64,000 bases of DNA from Flavihumibacter sp. UBA7668. Its GTDB lineage: Bacteria; Bacteroidota; Bacteroidia; Chitinophagales; Chitinophagaceae. Shown here piece by piece: positions 58,993 through 64,000 of the stretch; the stretch's first letter is position 1, and each line of letters begins with the position of its first letter. The DNA is taken from the NCBI RefSeq assembly GCF_002483205.1, contig NZ_DLHM01000005.1:1004451-1068450 (forward strand). Reading direction: 5' to 3'. A program made the translations under genes and the position numbers. Under the pieces are notes generated by a model. That model was given only the letters and a program-made list of their open reading frames with translations. It did not search any database and was not told the origin of the DNA.

Positions 58993-60030
58993 ATGCAGCA
59001 TCGTTTTGTATCGCCCCTGCCATTTACCCTGGAAAGTGGTGCCGTTTTGGAGGAATTGGAGATCGTATTTCATACCTATGGTAGGTTGAATGCCTCCAAA
59101 TCCAATGTGATCTGGGTTTGCCATGCATTAACAGCCAATGCGGATGCGGAAGCCTGGTGGCCTGGACTGATTGGTGCGGGTGCCACCATTAATCCGGATG
59201 AATATTTCATTGTTTGTGCCAATATTCTGGGTTCCTGTTATGGAAGCACCGGTCCTCTTTCCATTAATCCAACAACCGGCCAGCCTTATTATATGAATTT
59301 CCCCCAGCTCACCATCCGTGATTTGGTAAATGCGCATATTCTTTTACGAAATCATCTTGGTTTATCTGAGATTTACCTGCTTATGGGAGGCAGTATGGGT
59401 GGGTATCAGGTGCTTGAATGGGCCCTGATGGAACCCTCAGTTATCCAGAAATTATTTCTAATCGCTACTTCTGCTTCTGAAAGTCCCTGGGGAATTGCCA
59501 TCCATGAATCCCAGCGCCTGGCAATTGAAGCAGATTCCAGCTGGCGCGAAGAACACCCGCAGGCAGGAGCAGCCGGATTGAAAGCGGCCCGCGCCATTGG
59601 CATGCTGACCTATCGCAATTATACCGCTATGTCGGAACAACAGAAAGAAGAAGATCTGGAGAAAATAGATGGATTTAAAGCAGCTTCCTATATGCGCTAT
59701 CAGGGCGAAAAACTGGTTAGCCGATTTAATGCCCAATCTTACTGGATTCTTACAAAAGCCCTGGATAGTCACAATATTGCCCGTGGCAGAAAACCCACCC
59801 TTGAAGAAACACTTGCTTTAATCAAACAACCAACCCTTGTGATGGGTGTTTCGAGTGATTTACTTTGTCCGATTGCAGAACAAGTTAAAATTGCCAATTC
59901 TATTCCCTCCGCCAACTTTATCGAAATCGACTCCAATTACGGCCACGATGGATTTCTCGTGGAAGCCATGGTAATCGGCGAACAATTGAAAAGCTGGCTG
60001 GAGAAGAAGGAGAAAAAGGAGAAAAAGTAG
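58993..60030 (+). CDS. metX: Homoserine O-acetyltransferase
   Basis: The 345-residue alpha/beta-hydrolase-fold enzyme activates homoserine for sulfur incorporation. Landmarks are IVFHTYGRLNASKSNVIWVC, ANILGSCYGSTGPLSINP, the nucleophile Ser134 in LLMGGSMGGYQVLEWALM, the acidic residue in SSDLLCPI and the His in NYGHDGFLVE. In-family specificity (acetyl or succinyl) is not certain. The last nine residues are a low-complexity EKKEKKEKK tail encoded by a purine-only repeat. It is divergent from osmC-metZ. A weak AGGAGA/TCTCCT hairpin at 60029-60047 may end the transcript. Confidence 0.93.
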   Translation: MQHRFVSPLPFTLESGAVLEELEIVFHTYGRLNASKSNVIWVCHALTANADAEAWWPGLIGAGATINPDEYFIVCANILGSCYGSTGPLSINPTTGQPYYMNFPQLTIRDLVNAHILLRNHLGLSEIYLLMGGSMGGYQVLEWALMEPSVIQKLFLIATSASESPWGIAIHESQRLAIEADSSWREEHPQAGAAGLKAARAIGMLTYRNYTAMSEQQKEEDLEKIDGFKAASYMRYQGEKLVSRFNAQSYWILTKALDSHNIARGRKPTLEETLALIKQPTLVMGVSSDLLCPIAEQVKIANSIPSANFIEIDSNYGHDGFLVEAMVIGEQLKSWLEKKEKKEKK

Positions 60031-60080
60031 GAGAAGAAACATCTCCTTAGATTTTCACCTCTCACTTCTCCCCTCTATCT

Positions 60081-60108
60081 TTTCACCTTTCACCTTTCAC
60101 CTTTCACC
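60081..60108. repeat. Heptamer tandem repeat, four copies of TTTCACC
   Basis: Four exact copies of TTTCACC follow metX, preceded by a degenerate pyrimidine-rich stretch (60051-60080). It is the same unit (shifted) as at 6-26 and the same length as CACTTCT at 30506-30540. The array abuts the terminator at 60109-60140. Confidence 0.85.
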
Positions 60109-60140
60109 TAAAAAGTTTCCCCGCTGGACAGGCGGGGAAC
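60109..60140 (-). terminator. Intrinsic terminator of the LytTR/HPt operon
   Basis: On the minus strand GTTCCCCGC and GCGGGGAAAC pair with one bulge around a 7-nt loop (CTGTCCA), followed by TTTTTAGG. It lies about 170 bp after the response-regulator stop. The gap 60141-60308 otherwise holds nothing I can identify. The stem shares GGACAGGCGGGG with the palindrome family at 8793 and 36954. Confidence 0.65.
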
Positions 60141-60308
60141 AAGATTTTAACCAGACGATAAACAGGATGGTTTTCCGGATATCAGACAGTGGACTAGACT
60201 GTTTGCTTATGAATACAAATATCTGAACTGTTTTCCTGCTTCAGAAATTGATTCGCCCAGCTTTATCCTTTTGTCGATTAATGGAAAATTTTATTCGATA
60301 AACCGGAT

Positions 60309-60998
60309 TTAAACAATTTTAATACGGCTCATTACAGTGCTGCGATTGGCTTTGCTTACCGGTATTTTGGCATTCGCGATATACAGGGTATTATCCCTGA
60401 TATCAGAAATTTTATTCATATTAATGATATACGACCGGTGCACCTTACAAAAAACATCCGGATTGATTTTCTCTGTCAATGCCTTGATAGTATTGTGACT
60501 GATTATTTTTTTATCATTCGTGATAAACTTCACATAGTCGCCCATGCTTTCAATATATAATATATCGTCGTTATTCAGGCGAATCAGTTTGCCATCACTC
60601 TTGATAAACACATGCGACATCTCTTCAACTTCTTCTTTCTTTTCGTTCACCGGTTTTAATTTATCCAGCGATTGAATAAAACGCTGGTAACTGAATGGCT
60701 TGCGCAGAAAGTCAATAACACTGTATTCAAAGGCATCAAACGCATATTCCGTTTTGGATGTCGTAAGAATTACCTGTGGTTGATATTGCATCTGATCAAG
60801 CAGACTGAATCCATTGGCACCGGGCATCTCAATGTCCAGGAACAGCACATCCACTGCATTCTCTGATAAAAACGGTATGGCCTCTTCTGTTGATTTGAAA
60901 GTATGTACTACATTAATCTTACCGCTTTTAATGCAGTATTTCTGTAATACATCTGCAGCAACGGAAAGATCTTCTACGATAACAGCTGTAAATTTCAT
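60309..60998 (-). CDS. LytTR-type response regulator
   Basis: From MKFTAVIVEDLSVAADVL the product is 229 residues. A receiver domain (1-115) has the phosphorylation site D55 in VLFLDIEMPGANGFSLL and the switch residues T and K in ILTTSKTEYA and DFLRKPFS. A LytTR DNA-binding domain (about 130-229) follows, with IESMGDYVKFITNDKKIISH, CKVHRSYIINMNKISDIRD and IPVSKANRSTVMSRI. A start two codons upstream (61004) is also possible and would overlap the HPt stop by one base. It should be the output of the phosphorelay with the HPt protein and hybrid kinase. Confidence 0.93.
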   Translation of the reverse strand: MKFTAVIVEDLSVAADVLQKYCIKSGKINVVHTFKSTEEAIPFLSENAVDVLFLDIEMPGANGFSLLDQMQYQPQVILTTSKTEYAFDAFEYSVIDFLRKPFSYQRFIQSLDKLKPVNEKKEEVEEMSHVFIKSDGKLIRLNNDDILYIESMGDYVKFITNDKKIISHNTIKALTEKINPDVFCKVHRSYIINMNKISDIRDNTLYIANAKIPVSKANRSTVMSRIKIV

Positions 60999-61003
60999 GA
61001 CCA

Positions 61004-61408
61004 TTATTGTTTTAAATATTCCTGAATTTTGATTGCTTCCTGTCTGATCAGCTCCAGTCCTTCCAGTATAAACGGTTTTTCTTCTTCAAGTCGTATAAGC
61101 GCCTCGTTTATTGTTGGGTTACCGCTGAAAAAATTTTCCATTTGCTGAAACTTTTCCTGGAATTCGGACAATCCACAGTATCCCCATAGTGGTTTTACTA
61201 AGTGTACTCTACGTTTTAGTTCGGTGATTTCTCCGTTTTCTGCCAGCCAGAAATATTTGGCCGATTCTTCAGCAAGTTGCTGATGGGAGGTAATGAAGAT
61301 GTCTGAAATAGCGGCCAGGTCATTGTCGTGCATTTCCAGCAGGAACATGCCGTCAAACTGGCTACTGAGTTGGAACACAGTGTCCGAAATGGCTTGCATA
61401 GGGTACAA
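61004..61408 (-). CDS. HPt-domain phosphotransfer protein
   Basis: The 134-residue all-helical protein carries the HPt signature around His69 in LKRRVHLVKPLWGYCGL (HxxKP, then G), with the surrounding helices including SEFQEKFQQMENF. Its upstream region (about 1-55) forms the other helices of the bundle. It would shuttle phosphate from the receiver domain of the hybrid kinase, encoded divergently 62 bp away, to the LytTR regulator, whose start overlaps this gene's stop. The family match is by motif, so the assignment is probable. Confidence 0.82.
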   Translation of the reverse strand: MYPMQAISDTVFQLSSQFDGMFLLEMHDNDLAAISDIFITSHQQLAEESAKYFWLAENGEITELKRRVHLVKPLWGYCGLSEFQEKFQQMENFFSGNPTINEALIRLEEEKPFILEGLELIRQEAIKIQEYLKQ

Positions 61409-61424
61409 TTTTTTAATTACTCGG

Positions 61425-61432
61425 TACGTTTG
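61425..61432 (+). promoter_or_regulatory. Putative -7 promoter box for the hybrid kinase
   Basis: TACGTTTG matches TAnnTTTG and ends 38 bp before the kinase ATG, giving a leader of about 32 nt. No -33 TTG at the proper distance is clear. Confidence 0.4.
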
Positions 61433-61470
61433 ATAGGCAGATAAAATCTCCGACTACCAAAACGAAAACG

Positions 61471-63597
61471 ATGAATCGTACCAACATATTATCCGGTGTA
61501 GTGAGATATTGGGAAAAATTAGCGGAAGATCTCTACCACCGGCAAGAGAACCTGCCTGCCTCCCCTCTGAAAACGTTGACAGAGGTTGGCATTGTTGTGG
61601 CTGGTCTCAATATGATCCTTTGTACCATTATGAAGGAATATATGGCGGCATTTGCCTGTCTGATGGTCTGCTCCCTGCTTTTTTTCTCCTATTTTCTCCG
61701 CTTGTATAACCGCCAGGAATTTGCTAAATGGGTGGTAATTATCAGTTTTAATGCCGGTGTGCTGGTAGTGAGTTATTTCGTTGGTATAAAATCCGGCGTG
61801 TATCTCTATTATTTCCCGGTGATTTTTGCCATGATATTTCTGATTGATACCAAAATCAGTAAAGACCTTATTATTGCAGAAATCGCAACACTTACTTTTT
61901 TTGGAATAGCGTTTATCATCTCCCCCAACAATGGAAGCGGAAACCTGGTTCAGCAATCTCATTATATCTATAACCTTCGGATTAATCTTACTCTGTCTCT
62001 TTTGTTAACCGGACTGGTAGCTTTTTCCATTTTGAAAGCACTCAATAAAAAGGAAGAAGATATACTGGGTGAGAAAAATTTAGGCGATACCATTTTTAAT
62101 ACCTCTCTCGATGCAATTTTTATTATTGATCTCGACACACAATTGATTTCAGATTGTAATAAAAGAGCATTGGAATTGTTTGCTATCCGTTCAAAAGAAG
62201 GGATCACGCTAACTGCGGTGGAGTCTATCCTGGGCGAAGAATCCGGGAAAAGATTGAATGCATTCAGTAAGGAACCCTATCAGTCTCATTCTCCCTGGTT
62301 TGGCAATATGGAATTCTCCGATGTGGAAGGCCGGCCAATTTTTGCCTATGTTAACATCGTGGTGTTCGAACACCAGAAATGTAAGTATGCTAAAATGAGT
62401 ATCCTGGATATTACTGAGGTGAAAATTGCGGAAGTGGAAACGCTCAAAGCAAAAGAAAGAGCGGAGCGCGCTGCTAGAGTGAAGTCAAGGTTCCTGAGTA
62501 ATATGAGCCATGAACTTCGTACACCTTTAAATGCAATTATTGGAACTACCAATCTGCTTCATCAGGAATATCATCTCAACAGCCAGCGGCAAATGCTGGA
62601 TGTGCTGAAGCATTCCTCTGAACATATGCTTACTCTGGTGAATGATATCCTGGATTATAGCAAGCTGGAGGCGGATAAAATGGAACTCAACAAGGAACCG
62701 TTTAATCTGAGTGATTTCCTTGAAAAAGTGGTGACTGTTTTTGAAAACCCGGTTAGGCAAAAAAATCTCATGTTTCAGGCAGATATCTCCTCAGTTTTAG
62801 GAATTGATATCATTGGAGATGAACTTCGCCTACAGCAGGTCCTGAATAATCTTTTATCGAATGCCATCAAGTTTACGGATAAAGGAACCATCAGCATGGC
62901 AGTGAAGATTCTGATGCGCAGAAGTAATAATGTAACCCTGCGTTTTTCAATATTGGATACAGGCATTGGGATTTCAAAAGATAAACAACATCGGATTTTC
63001 GATAAATTTTATCAGGCAGATCTTGAAACAACCCGTAAGTATGGCGGTTCTGGCTTAGGGTTAGCTATCAGCCATTATATCGTGCAGAAAATGGGCGGTG
63101 ATCTTTCCGTTGAAAGTGAACCTGGCAAAGGCAGCACCTTCAGTTTTACCGTTACGCTGCCTTTGGAAACGGAACGGCAGAGTTATATTGAAGAAGTAAA
63201 AGAAGTTCGGCTCGAAGATCTTTCCGGAATCAGTGTGCTGGTAGCAGAGGATAATCCAATCAACATGATGGTGGTAAAACGATTCCTTGCGAAGTGGAAT
63301 GCGGATGTTATTGAGGCTGTAAATGGATTGGAAGCGGTCCGTTTTTATAGTGAAAAAAAACCCGACATTTTGCTGGTAGATCTTGAAATGCCTGAATTAG
63401 ACGGCACGGGCGTTGTTGCCTATATCCGAAAAACAGAAAAGGATATTCCTATTATCGCGTTTACTGCTGCGGTCTATGACCATATGCAGGCCGATTTAAT
63501 TGATAAGGGCTTTAATGACTTTATACCCAAGCCTTTCCGCCCGGAAGACCTGAAACAAAAGTTATTGCAGTATGCCCGAAAATTGCAACATGTGTAG
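61471..63597 (+). CDS. Hybrid sensor histidine kinase
   Basis: The 708-residue kinase has about six membrane helices (25-190) and no large external domain. A PAS-like domain (about 205-320) has NTSLDAIFIIDLDTQLISDC. The HisKA domain has His347 in LSNMSHELRTPLNAIIGTTN. The HATPase domain has N-box LQQVLNNLLSNAIKFTDKG, DTGIGISKDK and GGSGLGLAISHYI, and a C-terminal receiver has D637 in DILLVDLEMPELDGTGVVAY. The receiver lacks an attached HPt; the separate HPt gene 62 bp away supplies it. A terminator follows the gene. The sensed signal is unknown; a membrane or small-molecule cue is inferred from topology. Confidence 0.94.
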   Translation: MNRTNILSGVVRYWEKLAEDLYHRQENLPASPLKTLTEVGIVVAGLNMILCTIMKEYMAAFACLMVCSLLFFSYFLRLYNRQEFAKWVVIISFNAGVLVVSYFVGIKSGVYLYYFPVIFAMIFLIDTKISKDLIIAEIATLTFFGIAFIISPNNGSGNLVQQSHYIYNLRINLTLSLLLTGLVAFSILKALNKKEEDILGEKNLGDTIFNTSLDAIFIIDLDTQLISDCNKRALELFAIRSKEGITLTAVESILGEESGKRLNAFSKEPYQSHSPWFGNMEFSDVEGRPIFAYVNIVVFEHQKCKYAKMSILDITEVKIAEVETLKAKERAERAARVKSRFLSNMSHELRTPLNAIIGTTNLLHQEYHLNSQRQMLDVLKHSSEHMLTLVNDILDYSKLEADKMELNKEPFNLSDFLEKVVTVFENPVRQKNLMFQADISSVLGIDIIGDELRLQQVLNNLLSNAIKFTDKGTISMAVKILMRRSNNVTLRFSILDTGIGISKDKQHRIFDKFYQADLETTRKYGGSGLGLAISHYIVQKMGGDLSVESEPGKGSTFSFTVTLPLETERQSYIEEVKEVRLEDLSGISVLVAEDNPINMMVVKRFLAKWNADVIEAVNGLEAVRFYSEKKPDILLVDLEMPELDGTGVVAYIRKTEKDIPIIAFTAAVYDHMQADLIDKGFNDFIPKPFRPEDLKQKLLQYARKLQHV

Positions 63598-63609
63598 TAT
63601 TGTTTTTCA

Positions 63610-63638
63610 AGGGCCGGTTTCTACCGGCCTTTTTCTTT
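63610..63638 (+). terminator. Intrinsic terminator after the hybrid kinase
   Basis: AGGGCCGGT and ACCGGCCTT pair over 9 bp (one G-T) around TTCT, then TTTTCTTT, beginning 12 bp after the stop. Confidence 0.9.
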
Positions 63639-63686
63639 CAACCAAATTGAAACGCTGTGGTTATATTACCATAGCAATTTATACAT

Positions 63687-64000
63687 ATGGCAAATTTATT
63701 TTCTCCCTTAACTATAAAGTCGGTTACTATCAAAAACAGAATCGCTGTTTCTCCCATGTGTCAATATTCAGCCCTGGATGGTTTCGCCAATAACTGGCAC
63801 CTGGTTCATTTGGGGGCAAGAGCTGTTGGCGGAGCCGGACTGGTACTTATGGAAGCAACAGGAGTACGTGCGGAAGGCCGGATCACGCCTGGTTGTTTGG
63901 GAATCTGGAAAGATGAACAGATTGGACCGCTTAAAAACATCGTGGATTTTATTCAGCAGCAGGGTGCTGTTGCCGGTATTCAATTGGCACATGCAGGCAG
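63687..64000 (+). CDS. Old Yellow Enzyme family NADH:flavin oxidoreductase (5' part)
   Basis: The first 104 codons of a gene that runs off the window. The start reads MANLFSPLTIKSVTIKNRIA, then SPMCQYSALDGFANNWHLVH, GGAGLVLMEATGVRAEGRIT and GIQLAHAGR, which match YqjM/xenobiotic-reductase type OYE proteins (FMN-binding TIM barrel). These enzymes reduce activated double bonds of enones. The start ATG follows the upstream kinase terminator by about 50 bp. No neighbour beyond the window can be judged. Confidence 0.92.
   Translation, partial: MANLFSPLTIKSVTIKNRIAVSPMCQYSALDGFANNWHLVHLGARAVGGAGLVLMEATGVRAEGRITPGCLGIWKDEQIGPLKNIVDFIQQQGAVAGIQLAHAG

Noticed and set aside
1..64000. Insertion sequence, prophage or integrated element
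   Set aside because: No transposase, integrase or phage genes and no long terminal repeats were seen; gene content is uniformly chromosomal.

Overview
The window is chromosomal DNA of a Bacteroidota bacterium, most likely of the Chitinophagaceae or a close relative. The evidence is a SusC/SusD outer-membrane pair with a FecR/ECF-sigma regulator, a DUF6089 barrel protein, a DUF1080 lipoprotein, a MaeB-type malic enzyme fused to a phosphotransacetylase domain, few Shine-Dalgarno sequences, and repeated TAnnTTTG promoter boxes of the Bacteroidota type. I see no rRNA, tRNA, CRISPR array, insertion sequence or phage gene; it looks like ordinary core and niche chromosome.

Layout. 0.2-10.7 kb (all minus strand): small secreted protein, DUF6089 barrel, ElaA-like acetyltransferase, secreted M28 aminopeptidase, RarA, then a transglutaminase / alpha-E / circularly permuted ATP-grasp operon (a widespread but functionally unsolved set), a small membrane protein and AspS. 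10.7-15.1 kb: two tandem MtfA-like zinc peptidases, a SelW-like protein, a MOSC protein, a small membrane protein and an FAD oxidoreductase. 15.1-21.2 kb: a 2038-residue thioester alpha-2-macroglobulin carrying a SusC-like signature segment. 21.5-26.4 kb: SucD, then malic enzyme with MlaE/MlaF lipid-transport subunits. 26.4-29.3 kb: an ABC exporter / YtrA-type GntR regulator operon with a palindromic operator. 29.3-31.7 kb: M20 amidohydrolase, SPOR protein and DeoC.

31.8-38.2 kb: two secreted amidohydrolase-fold proteins (one tandem-domain, one apparently catalytically dead), an acidic lipoprotein and a DUF5009 membrane acyltransferase. 38.2-47.1 kb: a nutrient-uptake locus with an ECF sigma factor (apparently lacking a normal start codon) divergent from fecR-susC-susD-phosphoesterase, plus a DUF1080 lipoprotein. 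47.2-53.7 kb: housekeeping genes secA, atpG, scpB and lysA. 53.8-57.3 kb: two export-signal ferritin-like proteins, a DUF4442 thioesterase-like protein and a beta-CASP metallohydrolase. 57.3-60.0 kb: methionine biosynthesis (metZ-like, osmC, divergent metX). 60.3-63.6 kb: a phosphorelay consisting of a LytTR regulator, an HPt protein and a divergent hybrid histidine kinase. The window ends inside an Old Yellow Enzyme family gene.

Themes. Six of seven convergent gene pairs overlap or touch at their stop codons. Several promoter boxes sit so close to the start codon that the mRNA may be leaderless. The most interesting items are the ATP-grasp operon with a terminator-like hairpin placed between its likely promoter and start codon, the SusC signature inside the alpha-2-macroglobulin, and the sigma factor whose conserved N-terminus has no ATG, GTG or TTG. 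None of these is proven from sequence alone.
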